A stretch of 64,000 nucleotides of DNA from Vibrio lentus. GTDB lineage: Bacteria; Pseudomonadota; Gammaproteobacteria; Enterobacterales; Vibrionaceae. Every line of letters begins with the position of its first letter. Position 1 is the stretch's first letter. The notes under the pieces are model-generated. The model did not search any database. It had not been told where the DNA came from and saw nothing but the letters and a program-made list of their open reading frames with translations. The translations under genes were made by a program, and so were the position numbers. The stretch is taken from assembly GCF_030409755.1 (NCBI RefSeq), contig NZ_JAUFQE010000001.1, positions 930,001 to 994,000 on the forward strand. Direction: 5' to 3'. Positions 44,352-54,750 of the stretch are shown here, one piece after another.

Positions 44352-45104
44352 TTAACACGCTAACCCTTCAGATATAAAGGCATTAAGTTTCTCCTCATTA
44401 ATGATATCAATGCGGCGATAACCTATTTCAATCATGCCTTCTTTCGCCAATTGTTGGAGAGATCGGCTGAGTGTTTGACGGGTACAACGAGACAGGTGTG
44501 CCAGTTTATCTTGTGTATACAAAATAGGGTTTAACTCGTTCGGCATCCCATTTAAACGACTGACTAATAAAAGTAACTTAGCAACGCGAAATTCATTTTT
44601 AAGCAGTACAGATTCTGTCGTCCACTCCATCAAGAGCCGGAATCGAAAGCTGATTTCACGAATTGCAATTTTATAGAGTTCTGGATAACGGTCAGCGATA
44701 TCTCTCATTTTTTTGACGGGAATAGCCACGACAATCGCATCAGAAGATGAGTAAAAATTATGGTTGGTCGGTTGTTCATCAAAACAGCCTATCCACGTCA
44801 ACCAGCTGTTTGGACCTAGCATGGCAATGCACGCCTCATCACCACTTTCACTGTAACTCATCAGTTCGATATGTCCCTTAACCACAAGGCGCATGGTATC
44901 GACAGCGGTATAGGCGGAATTGAGCAAAGTCGGAACCTTATAGGCTTCAATTCTTGCAGCACCGACTATCTCTTCAACGGCTTTCGGATCTAGCTGATTT
45001 AGCGTGGGATCATGTCTTAACACCAGCTCAAGCATCAAATGTTGTTCTTCACTACTCATCGTAGGAACGAAACTAGAATGTAAGATTTTACACATTGTTC
45101 TCAT
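44352..45104 (-). CDS. Crp/Fnr-family transcriptional regulator
   Basis: A 250-residue regulator with an N-terminal cyclic-nucleotide-binding-like domain (RLVVKGHIELMSYSESGDE, with a less conserved phosphate-binding cassette) and a C-terminal winged helix (QDKLAHLSRCTRQTLSRSLQ, then KEGMIEIGYRRIDII). It lacks Fnr-type cysteine clusters. The start is 45104 or the ATG at 45095. It is divergent, by about 100 bases, from the secreted-protein/barrel pair at 45208-47382, and an 11-bp inverted repeat lies between them, so it probably controls that pair. Confidence 0.85.
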   Translation of the reverse strand: MRTMCKILHSSFVPTMSSEEQHLMLELVLRHDPTLNQLDPKAVEEIVGAARIEAYKVPTLLNSAYTAVDTMRLVVKGHIELMSYSESGDEACIAMLGPNSWLTWIGCFDEQPTNHNFYSSSDAIVVAIPVKKMRDIADRYPELYKIAIREISFRFRLLMEWTTESVLLKNEFRVAKLLLLVSRLNGMPNELNPILYTQDKLAHLSRCTRQTLSRSLQQLAKEGMIEIGYRRIDIINEEKLNAFISEGLAC

Positions 45105-45125
45105 CCAACCCCTGATAGCTTGTTA

Positions 45126-45156
45126 ATTAATTGTTAAATACAGACTAACAATTAAT
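45126..45156. promoter_or_regulatory. Candidate operator, 11-bp inverted repeat
   Basis: ATTAATTGTTA and TAACAATTAAT form an exact inverted repeat with a 9-base spacer in the gap between the Crp/Fnr-family gene and the gene at 45208. TTGTTAA also occurs twice in direct orientation at 45121-45137. Regulator binding is inferred. Confidence 0.6.
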
Positions 45157-45207
45157 CGAATAAAAAAGCTAGGAAAAACCACAAGGTCGTGAAATGAGGA
45201 TTCAAGA

Positions 45208-46581
45208 ATGCAAATGCCATGCGTAAACACATTGAGCCGTTGGCTCTTTAAAGGCTCGATAGCAACAGTTTTAATTACCTGCGCTAGCTGGAGTACAGTC
45301 TCAGTAGCCAACGATAAATTTGAGGGGATCCCCGGCGAAAGAACCTGTTTCTTCCGTTATGGTCCCGTATCTGCAGACCCATACATCAACGTTGCCTATC
45401 CCGATGCTGCGGTAAAATATTGGGGAGCAGCTTTTACTGTACCTGATGGTGCCAAGCTAAAATTAGAAGGACAATTCCCACATTCTCGCTACATGTCGTT
45501 CATTAGCTATGATGACCGTGGAAGACCGGTACAATCTTTACCCGACTACATGATCAAACCCAGCCAAAGCAGCGTAAACCCTTTCAGAGAAGGCAGTCAG
45601 CGCGACAGCGTTCTTAGAAGCTACCAAGTCAATATTCTCAACGCTCAACCTAAAACTGATTACACCGCAGGCCAAATACGTGATGGCGCTGAAATGGATG
45701 AACTGCATGCGCCAAAATCTTCAGCTAATCAGCAGGTGATCATCTACCGCATCTACGCAAAAGACGAAAACAGTGATGGCACTGGGAATACAGCATTACC
45801 GCAGCCAGTCGTCACGCTTGCTTCAGGAGAGGAACTTCGCGGACAACAAGCGTGTGATTCGCTGCAAAGTGCGCAACCGTTAAAAGCTCAATTAAATGCC
45901 CTGGGAATCCCAGTCGAGAAGTATCGTGAATTGGTTACACAACCCAACAAGCCCGCAGGCTTCCCCGCAACCAATCCATCGACTTGGCACATTCAGCTCG
46001 ACCGAGAAAGCTTGTTAGGTATTTACACAGGAAAAATCAATCCTGAAGCGAGACGAAGCACGGGTGGCTTCTACCCAAATCTTGATAACAACTACATTAG
46101 AACCGTCGTCAATCGCAAACATGGCCCTGTATTTGTCCTTAGAGCGAAAGCTCCTGTGACGCCGAAAACTTTCCATGGCGTTAAAAAAATGACCAAAGGT
46201 GACCTCCGTTACTGGTCGGTCTGCTCGAACAAAGGCTTCGCTGTAACCAAAGTCAACGACTGCCTTTACGATGAAGCGATTCCGGTGGACAAGGACGGCT
46301 ATTACACTGTCGCCGTGAGCCGCGCTGCCGACAGACCACGTAACGCTTTTGCCCAATGTGGTGTCGGTTGGTTACCAATGGCAGACGATGGTGATGGCAT
46401 TATTGATGAAGACGCATCGATTGTTCAAATCCGTCACATGCTCGCAGCGCCAGAGTTTAGCCACGCCATACAAAACATCCAGCAAGATAAAGATATCGCC
46501 CCGGTGATGGGGGAATACTACCCAAGAACCTTCTACACCACGACCAACAACTTCGAGCTCATGATCCCTTGCTCGGGGTAA
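45208..46581 (+). CDS. Secreted protein of unknown function, distant DUF1214-like C-terminus
   Basis: A 457-residue exported protein. The signal peptide ends near VSVA-ND (about residue 34). The N-terminal half holds GERTCFFRYGPVSADPYINV and FPHSRYMSFISYDDRGRPVQ. The C-terminal half has DLRYWSVCSNKGFAVTKVND and DGYYTVAVSRAADRPRNAFA, which recall the DUF1214 WSLTVYD...DGSLTIYIS arrangement. Six or more cysteines are unusual for this window and suggest disulphides. The ATG follows GAGGATTCAAGA. It precedes an outer-membrane barrel gene, copying the layout at 4527-6933 in reverse gene order. The function is unknown. Confidence 0.72.
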   Translation: MQMPCVNTLSRWLFKGSIATVLITCASWSTVSVANDKFEGIPGERTCFFRYGPVSADPYINVAYPDAAVKYWGAAFTVPDGAKLKLEGQFPHSRYMSFISYDDRGRPVQSLPDYMIKPSQSSVNPFREGSQRDSVLRSYQVNILNAQPKTDYTAGQIRDGAEMDELHAPKSSANQQVIIYRIYAKDENSDGTGNTALPQPVVTLASGEELRGQQACDSLQSAQPLKAQLNALGIPVEKYRELVTQPNKPAGFPATNPSTWHIQLDRESLLGIYTGKINPEARRSTGGFYPNLDNNYIRTVVNRKHGPVFVLRAKAPVTPKTFHGVKKMTKGDLRYWSVCSNKGFAVTKVNDCLYDEAIPVDKDGYYTVAVSRAADRPRNAFAQCGVGWLPMADDGDGIIDEDASIVQIRHMLAAPEFSHAIQNIQQDKDIAPVMGEYYPRTFYTTTNNFELMIPCSG

Positions 46582-46619
46582 TACTCTCCATCTGAATAAC
46601 CCATTAATAAACCTACGAA

Positions 46620-46642
46620 ATGGCAGGTTCCCCGCCTGCCAT
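46620..46642 (+). other. Intra-operon hairpin
   Basis: ATGGCAGG and CCTGCCAT form an exact 8-bp stem around a 7-base loop between the secreted-protein gene and the barrel gene. No T-run follows, so it could be an mRNA processing or stabilising structure. Confidence 0.5.
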
Positions 46643-46677
46643 CTATGACCAAATACCATCAATTTTCTGAGGTTGCC

Positions 46678-47382
46678 ATGCTACTCAAACTACTACCCCT
46701 GTTGTCGATCATCTCTTTTCTTTTTACATCACAAGCAGCACATACAGAAGAACTCGAACCCGAACGAAAACCAGAGCAAGAGCAAGCACAAATAGAAGAC
46801 CTAGACGATCCAACAGCGCTGAGCTCATTTCTGGGAATACGAACAGGAACCAATGGATATGGTGCCATCGCGCAATTTGGATTCAATAGCCCCGACAGTG
46901 CATTGGGTCACAACAGCTTCATTCAATTTAAAGACGATTTTGAAACTCTACATCTACGCCACTTTTCGATCTATAAACAGAGTGGGACGGGGTTGTTTGT
47001 CGATATGCAGCGCAACAATGCCAATGCGATTCCAGTTAACCGAGCTTCTGTTGGTGCCATCCAAATAATCCCTCTCTCAGACAAACTTAGGATCAACCCT
47101 GCCCTTCTATATGGCGAAACGTGGACAGACGACAAGCAAGTTCGAAAGACGCTGTTTCCAGATACATCAATTGTGACTTTGTATACCTTTATTCGCTGGC
47201 AAGTCGCCGACGACTGGTTCGTCAACTTGGTACCTCAATATACCTACAGCGTTAATGGACGAAAAATTCGTTTATTTGAGCTCGTCACTCAAGTTGGCCA
47301 CAACATTACTAAGGAAACGAGCATGGCGATAAATACCGATGAAGACGACAACTTTTGGTTAACACTAAAGCACGCCTTTTAA
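46678..47382 (+). CDS. Predicted outer-membrane beta-barrel protein
   Basis: A 234-residue protein. The signal peptide MLLKLLPLLSIISFLFTSQA is followed by a Glu-rich stretch and IEDLDDPTALSSFLGIRTG, which lines up with QDMSDPLAVYTQGGFGY in the barrel at 4527-5315. Strand-like segments alternate with short turns, and the chain ends in FWLTLKHAF, an aromatic barrel terminus. The ATG follows GAGGTTGCC. It is probably co-transcribed with the secreted protein upstream (96 bases). It is likely a small channel or scaffold for that protein. Confidence 0.75.
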   Translation: MLLKLLPLLSIISFLFTSQAAHTEELEPERKPEQEQAQIEDLDDPTALSSFLGIRTGTNGYGAIAQFGFNSPDSALGHNSFIQFKDDFETLHLRHFSIYKQSGTGLFVDMQRNNANAIPVNRASVGAIQIIPLSDKLRINPALLYGETWTDDKQVRKTLFPDTSIVTLYTFIRWQVADDWFVNLVPQYTYSVNGRKIRLFELVTQVGHNITKETSMAINTDEDDNFWLTLKHAF

Positions 47383-47546
47383 GTCTGACTATGGTAAAAC
47401 CATTGGGCTTAACTGTACTTTGGCTAAACACTTGTAAATCATTCCATTTTTGGAAAAATAAATTACGTAGATGTACTGGAACTTTTTCCTATTAATAAGT
47501 GACCAATACTCAAAATAAGAATCAAATGGCCCCCAGAGAGTCCAAA

Positions 47547-48503
47547 ATGCATAAAAATAACTTCGAAATCCTTCAAAACTACCTAGAGTCTCAAATCATT
47601 GGTCAGCAAGAGCTCGTAAAACAATTGATGATCGCCTTACTGGCAGATGGTCATATCCTTGTTGAAGGGCCTCCGGGGTTGGCAAAAACCCGCGCAGTAA
47701 AGTCGCTGGCTGACTGTGTCGAGGGAGATTTTCACCGTATTCAATTTACCCCTGACCTATTGCCTGCCGACCTAACTGGTACCGATATTTTCCGTCCAGA
47801 AACGGGACAGTTCACCTTCCAATCTGGTCCGATTTTTAACTCGCTTATTCTGGCGGATGAGATCAACCGTGCTCCGGCGAAAGTGCAAGCCGCAATGCTA
47901 GAAGCTATGGCTGAGAAGCAGGTGACGGCGGGACGAAAAACCTATGCCTTACCCGATTTGTTTTTGGTAATGGCAACGCAAAACCCAATTGAGCAAGAAG
48001 GCACTTACCCGCTGCCAGAAGCTCAATTAGACCGTTTCTTGCTGCATTTAGAAGTGGCTTATCCAGACATGGAAAGTGAGCTGGAGATTTTGCGCCTAAA
48101 CAGAGGTGAAGCTCAAGGCAATCAACCTGTTCAACCAGAGCCTATTTCTCAACAAACTATCTTCGAAGCTCGCCAAGAAGTACTCAACATTCACATGGCA
48201 GACACCATTGAGCAGTACATAATTAGACTGGTAATGGCGACGCGCCAACCTAAGCAATATAGCGACCAGCTTGATCAATGGTTAGACATGGGTGTTAGCC
48301 CGCGTGCAACCATTGCCCTAGACAGATGTGCCCGCGCTCACGCTTGGCTTGCTGGCCGTGATTATGTTACTCCACAAGATGTTCAAGCGATGGCATTCCC
48401 TGTATTGCGCCACCGCCTACTTCGCAGCTATCACGCACAAGCTGAAGGGGTCACTGCAAACCAAGTGATCGCACACCTTATCTCGTTGGTTGGTAGCGCA
48501 TAG
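47547..48503 (+). CDS. MoxR-family AAA+ ATPase
   Basis: A 318-residue MoxR ATPase. Walker A is EGPPGLAKTR, Walker B LILADEINRAPAKVQ, sensor 1 lies in LVMATQNPIEQEGTYPLPEA, and the arginine finger region is EAQLDRFLL. MoxR proteins act as chaperones for proteins with VWA domains, which are encoded downstream. I chose ATG 47547 (MHKNNFEILQNYL) because AGAGAG precedes it; upstream in-frame starts at 47526 and GTG 47499 are less likely. It is the first gene of a six-gene operon ending at 54633. Confidence 0.92.
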   Translation: MHKNNFEILQNYLESQIIGQQELVKQLMIALLADGHILVEGPPGLAKTRAVKSLADCVEGDFHRIQFTPDLLPADLTGTDIFRPETGQFTFQSGPIFNSLILADEINRAPAKVQAAMLEAMAEKQVTAGRKTYALPDLFLVMATQNPIEQEGTYPLPEAQLDRFLLHLEVAYPDMESELEILRLNRGEAQGNQPVQPEPISQQTIFEARQEVLNIHMADTIEQYIIRLVMATRQPKQYSDQLDQWLDMGVSPRATIALDRCARAHAWLAGRDYVTPQDVQAMAFPVLRHRLLRSYHAQAEGVTANQVIAHLISLVGSA

Positions 48504-48513
48504 GGATAAGCGC

Positions 48514-49440
48514 ATGAAGAATCAATTACCCAACCATAGTGACGGTGTCACGTTAAATCTGGACGAACTGCTGCAATACAAAGCGCAGTCTGTTCGCTGG
48601 TTGCCTCCAGCCAAGAGCCTGTGGTCGCAACTAAACGGGCAACACGAGAGCAATCGTAAAGGTCGCGGGATGAATTTCTCTGAGGTTCGTCAATATCAGG
48701 CGGGTGACGATATCCGCAGCATTGATTGGCGCGTCACGGCTAGAACCGGAAAGGCGCATACCAAACTGTTTTCTGAAGAAAGAGAACAGCCTGTGATTTT
48801 GTTCTTAGATCTGTCAAGCAGTATGATTTTCGGCTCAACCTTGTTGCTTAAATCAGTTCAACTCGCGCACTTTGCCAGCCAACTTTGCTGGTTAACCATC
48901 GCTCAAAAAGACCGTATTGGCGCAGTGATAGATACTGGCCAAGAGATCATTGAGATTAAACCCAGTGCTAGCAACCATGCTCCACTGCGTATTTTGCAAA
49001 AAGTCATAGAAATCAATAACGCAGCGCTGACCAACCCAGACAATCACAGCGACACAACCTTAGAGCATGGGCTGAAGTCTCTTCACCAGCTTTGCCCGAA
49101 AGGCAGCGATATCATTATGCTCAGTGATTTTGTTCGTTATAACGAAAGTAATTACTCACTTATCAATCAAATACGTCGACATAATCGAGTTCGCTTAGTT
49201 CATTTTTACGATCCATTAGAGCAAGGTGTCACTGCTTTCAAAGGTTCAAAACAGATCACCGACGGCAATAAAACGCAATGGTTTAACTTTTCATCAAGCA
49301 AAGAAAAGGAAAAGCTCAGTCACGCATTTGATCAGAAGCAACAACAACTGATGCAAATGAGCCTTTCTCTGGCGATCCCATACAGTTCATTGTCTTGTGC
49401 GCAATCGTTAATGAGCCAAGTATCAGGAGTTCAGTCATGA
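48514..49440 (+). CDS. DUF58 domain protein
   Basis: A 308-residue cytoplasmic protein of the DUF58 family. The signature GRGMNFSEVRQYQAGDDIRS with IDWRVTARTGKAHTK is intact, and a VWA-like strand with DLSSSM follows. DUF58 proteins always accompany MoxR and are thought to be its clients or partners. ATG 48514 is ten bases after the MoxR stop. The 3' end overlaps the next start in an ATGA arrangement, showing coupled translation. Confidence 0.9.
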   Translation: MKNQLPNHSDGVTLNLDELLQYKAQSVRWLPPAKSLWSQLNGQHESNRKGRGMNFSEVRQYQAGDDIRSIDWRVTARTGKAHTKLFSEEREQPVILFLDLSSSMIFGSTLLLKSVQLAHFASQLCWLTIAQKDRIGAVIDTGQEIIEIKPSASNHAPLRILQKVIEINNAALTNPDNHSDTTLEHGLKSLHQLCPKGSDIIMLSDFVRYNESNYSLINQIRRHNRVRLVHFYDPLEQGVTAFKGSKQITDGNKTQWFNFSSSKEKEKLSHAFDQKQQQLMQMSLSLAIPYSSLSCAQSLMSQVSGVQS

Positions 49441-49922
49441 ATCAACCTCTCGACCTGAGCCCGATTATTACGCCAAGCGCACCGTCATGGTGGCCTTTGG
49501 CATGGGGTTGGTGGTCAGTCATTATCACGGCCATCGTTCTGATCGCCTTAGTGTTTTTCATTGTAAAACGCAGACAAAAGAACCAATACGCGAAGAACGA
49601 AGCACTTGCTTGCTTTCGTAATAGTCAATCTTCAAATGCTTTGTCTCCGAGTGCAGCTCAAGACATCGTTCGTCAGGCAGCACTAAGCTATTTCCCACGC
49701 GACAAAGTGGCAGGCTTATCTGGTGATGATTGGTTGGCGTTCTTAGATGCACAATTGGCAAAGCCGTTGTTCTTCGCAAAGCAATCGCAATGGCAACAAG
49801 CGCTCTACCAAGATACAGCCTTAATGAACGACGAACAGAAAAAGGCTCAACAGCAATTGGTTAATGACTGCGAAACCTGGCTTCGTAAAGCCCTTCCTCC
49901 AAAGCGAGGTCGTTATGACTGA
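49437..49922 (+). CDS. DUF4381 membrane protein
   Basis: A 161-residue protein with one membrane segment (about residues 20-43, WGWWSVIITAIVLIALVFFI) and a helical cytoplasmic tail containing ALSYFPRDKVAGLSGDDWLAF, as in DUF4381. The start overlaps the DUF58 stop and follows CAGGAG. The family occurs almost only inside MoxR/Bat operons, where it may anchor the complex. The function is not established. Confidence 0.88.
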   Translation: MNQPLDLSPIITPSAPSWWPLAWGWWSVIITAIVLIALVFFIVKRRQKNQYAKNEALACFRNSQSSNALSPSAAQDIVRQAALSYFPRDKVAGLSGDDWLAFLDAQLAKPLFFAKQSQWQQALYQDTALMNDEQKKAQQQLVNDCETWLRKALPPKRGRYD

Positions 49923-50899
49923 TCTTTTAAACACGAGCTTACTAAATATTGAATTCGTTTGGTGGTGGATGTTTTTCCTCGCGCCACTGCCGGTTCTCGT
50001 TTACTTGTTCTCTCCTAAGGCGGAATCGAACAATGCCCTAAGGCTTCCATTTCTGCCCGAGGACAGCAATACCAAAACGCCGAGCAGTCGCTTACCCAAG
50101 GCGTTGTCGGTCATCATCTGGCTTTTATTGGTAACTGCCATGGCACGCCCAGTTTGGTACGGTGAACCGGTTGAGTTTCAACCGAAACACCGTGATTTGA
50201 TGTTGGTTGTCGACCTCTCCTACTCAATGAGCCAAGAAGACATGCAGTTCAATGGCGAATACATCGATCGCTTATCTGCGGTGAAACATGTATTGAGTGA
50301 CTTTATTGAGCGCCGTAAAGGCGATCGAGTCGGACTCGTACTATTTGCTGATCACGCCTACTTGCAGACGCCATTGACGTTAGATAGAGACACGCTTTCA
50401 CAACAGCTCAATCAGGCAGTGCTAAAGCTGATTGGTACTCAAACTGCGATCGGTGATGGTATCGGCCTTGCCACCAAAACCTTTGTCGACAGCGACGCTC
50501 CTCAGCGTGTAATGATTCTACTCAGTGACGGCAGTAATACCGCGGGCGTATTAGATCCACTTGAAGCGGCGGATATTGCAAAGAAATACAACGCCACAAT
50601 TTACACCGTGGGTGTCGGTGCGGGTGAAATGATGGTCAAAGAGTTCTTCATGACTCGTAAGGTCAATACTGCTCAAGACTTGGATGAACGTACTCTAATG
50701 GAAATCGCCAAACGCACTGGCGGTCAGTACTTCCGAGCGCGTGACAGCAAAGAGCTGGCAACGATTTACGACACCATCAACCAATTAGAACCCGTGACGA
50801 ACGCCACTAAGATCTGGCGACCACAACAAGAATGGTTTGTCTGGTCACTGTCGGCGGCAATGTTCTTTGCATTTATGCTGTTAGCCATTAGGAGAAACA

Positions 50900-50907
<8 letters not shown>
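49915..50907 (+). CDS. VWA-domain membrane protein, BatA-like
   Basis: A 330-residue protein with N-terminal helices (FVWWWMFFLAPLPVLVYLF and SVIIWLLLVTAMARPVWY), a VWA domain with MIDAS motif DLSYS (Asp100) and TAIGDGIGLATKTFVDSD plus ILLSDGSNT, and a C-terminal helix (WSLSAAMFFAFMLLA). The metal-binding DxSxS, Thr and Asp residues are all there. ATG 49915 overlaps the previous gene by 8 bases. Bat proteins have been linked to aerotolerance and envelope integrity in Bacteroides and spirochaetes. Confidence 0.9.
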
Positions 50908-52951
<2,044 letters not shown>

Positions 52952-52953
52952 CC

Positions 52954-54633
52954 ATGCGATTTTTAAACAAGCCATTTTTATCAATGCTGCTGACACTGCT
53001 AATCGGTGTTTTCTCGTCACATTCTGTATTCGCAGCGACCGCTGTGGCGAGTGTTTCGCAAAACAGTGTTACCAAAGATGAAGTCTTTCTACTTAGAGTG
53101 GCAACCGATGAAAAAGTATCGTCAGGTGCTTTAGATCTAACCTCCCTTCAGAAGAATTTCTACGTCGGCACCCCAAGCTTTGGGTCATCGATGCGAATCG
53201 TCAATGGTAGCCGCACTGTGTCTAGCGAGTGGAATATTACCCTTGCCCCACTTCGATTAGGCCGATTAGAGATTCCTAGCTTTGATATTGAAGGCGCAAA
53301 AACCCAACCGATCACCATCAACGTTGCGGTTAATAAAGCCGCTCCAAAGCAGAGTGATATGGCCGAGTTTCAACTTAATCTGAGTAAAGACTCGCTATAC
53401 CCTCAAGAGGTCGCGGAGCTTGATGTAAAACTCATCATTAAGGCTGATCCTAGAAGACTGCAAGATCCTAAAATTGCACCACCAAGTTCAGCGCAATTAG
53501 ACGTAGAACCGATTGGAGAGTCTAAGCAATTTCAAGATGTTATCAACGGACAAGAAGTCACGGTTGTTCAGCAATCTTTCCATATATCGTCACAGCAAGC
53601 AGGACAATTTCAGCTTCAAGGGCCAAAGTTAACCGGTGCCGTTGTTTACTCAACCAATAACTCAAGCACGACGCGCCTTTTCCAGCTCGATACGCCTGTT
53701 GAAACCTTAGATGTCACAGTGAATCCGGTACCAAAAGGCTATCAAGGTGAGTGGTTACCAACATCGAACTTCAAGTTGATTCAGAAATGGTCAGATAGCC
53801 AAGGCAATGAACTGACGGATGGTAATGCTTTAGGTGACGACAAACAGAAGATTGAAATGGAAGCCGGTGATTCGTTAACTCGTACCATTACTATGACGGC
53901 TAGCAACTTAACGCAGCACCAACTGCCGAAACTGAATATCACCTACCCTAAAACGGTACGTGTTTATGAAGAAAAACCGCAATTTGGCACCACTCAATCC
54001 GGTGATGCTGTCGTTGTTTACAAGCAAGTCTTGATTCCGAAAGAGGCTGGAAATATCTCGCTTCCTGATGTTTCTCAAGCTTGGTTTAACACTGACTCAC
54101 AATCACAAGAAATCAGTAAAGCTCTTGGTCTTGAGTTGTCGGTTCAGGCAAGTGACCGTGCGACATCTAGCACATCACCAGTCACAGCACCGCCAACCCA
54201 ACAAGCTAGCCCGACAATTGTTACCGTTGAAAAACCAGGAGTGTGGCCTTATCTAACCGCGCTGTTTGCAGCATTATGGTTAATCAGCTCAGCGTTTGCT
54301 TTCTACTTCTGGTCACGCCGCGGTACAGTAGTAAAACCAAAGCAAAAAGATGAACGTCAATCCGATACGGCAGAAGCGCTTATTGCCGCTCTGAAAATGA
54401 AAGACGGTGTGAAGACGAGAACCTTGTTTGAGCAATGGAAAGCAGAAAATCCAGACTTGAGTGACGAGACAATAGAAGTGATCGAAGCTGAGTTCACCAA
54501 GCTAAATCAGAGCCTCTATGCTGAAGCTGGCTCACCAAGTCAGTCATGGGAGCCTTCTGAGGCAATCAAAGCGGTTAAGAAACCAAAACGCATCTCGAAC
54601 AAAGCACACAAGAGCACATTAGAAAGGCTTTAA
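52954..54633 (+). CDS. BatD-like protein (oxygen-tolerance family)
   Basis: A 559-residue membrane-anchored periplasmic protein. A signal peptide (residues about 10-28, ending HSVFA) leads into Ig-like BatD domains (AVASVSQNSVTKDEVFLLRV, then PLRLGRLEIPSFDIEG). A single membrane helix (YLTALFAALWLISSAFAFYF) sits about 125 residues from the C-terminus, followed by a charged cytoplasmic tail. ATG 52954 is three bases past the BatB/C stop. It is the last gene of the operon, with a terminator at 54680. Confidence 0.88.
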   Translation: MRFLNKPFLSMLLTLLIGVFSSHSVFAATAVASVSQNSVTKDEVFLLRVATDEKVSSGALDLTSLQKNFYVGTPSFGSSMRIVNGSRTVSSEWNITLAPLRLGRLEIPSFDIEGAKTQPITINVAVNKAAPKQSDMAEFQLNLSKDSLYPQEVAELDVKLIIKADPRRLQDPKIAPPSSAQLDVEPIGESKQFQDVINGQEVTVVQQSFHISSQQAGQFQLQGPKLTGAVVYSTNNSSTTRLFQLDTPVETLDVTVNPVPKGYQGEWLPTSNFKLIQKWSDSQGNELTDGNALGDDKQKIEMEAGDSLTRTITMTASNLTQHQLPKLNITYPKTVRVYEEKPQFGTTQSGDAVVVYKQVLIPKEAGNISLPDVSQAWFNTDSQSQEISKALGLELSVQASDRATSSTSPVTAPPTQQASPTIVTVEKPGVWPYLTALFAALWLISSAFAFYFWSRRGTVVKPKQKDERQSDTAEALIAALKMKDGVKTRTLFEQWKAENPDLSDETIEVIEAEFTKLNQSLYAEAGSPSQSWEPSEAIKAVKKPKRISNKAHKSTLERL

Positions 54634-54679
54634 TTAGCCAGCGTTCTAAGTAAGCAGAAAATCTAAGTAAAAAAAGAAC

Positions 54680-54726
54680 GAAGCCGTGATGACCACATTG
54701 TGAACATCACGGCTTCAGTCGTTTTT
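54680..54726 (+). terminator. Terminator of the moxR-bat operon
   Basis: GAAGCCGTGATG and CATCACGGCTTC form a perfect 12-bp stem with a 13-base loop, followed by AGTCGTTTTT. It also faces the convergent GGDEF gene and may serve both. Confidence 0.8.
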
Positions 54727-54750
54727 GAGAGCAAAAGAATAAACGCCAAA

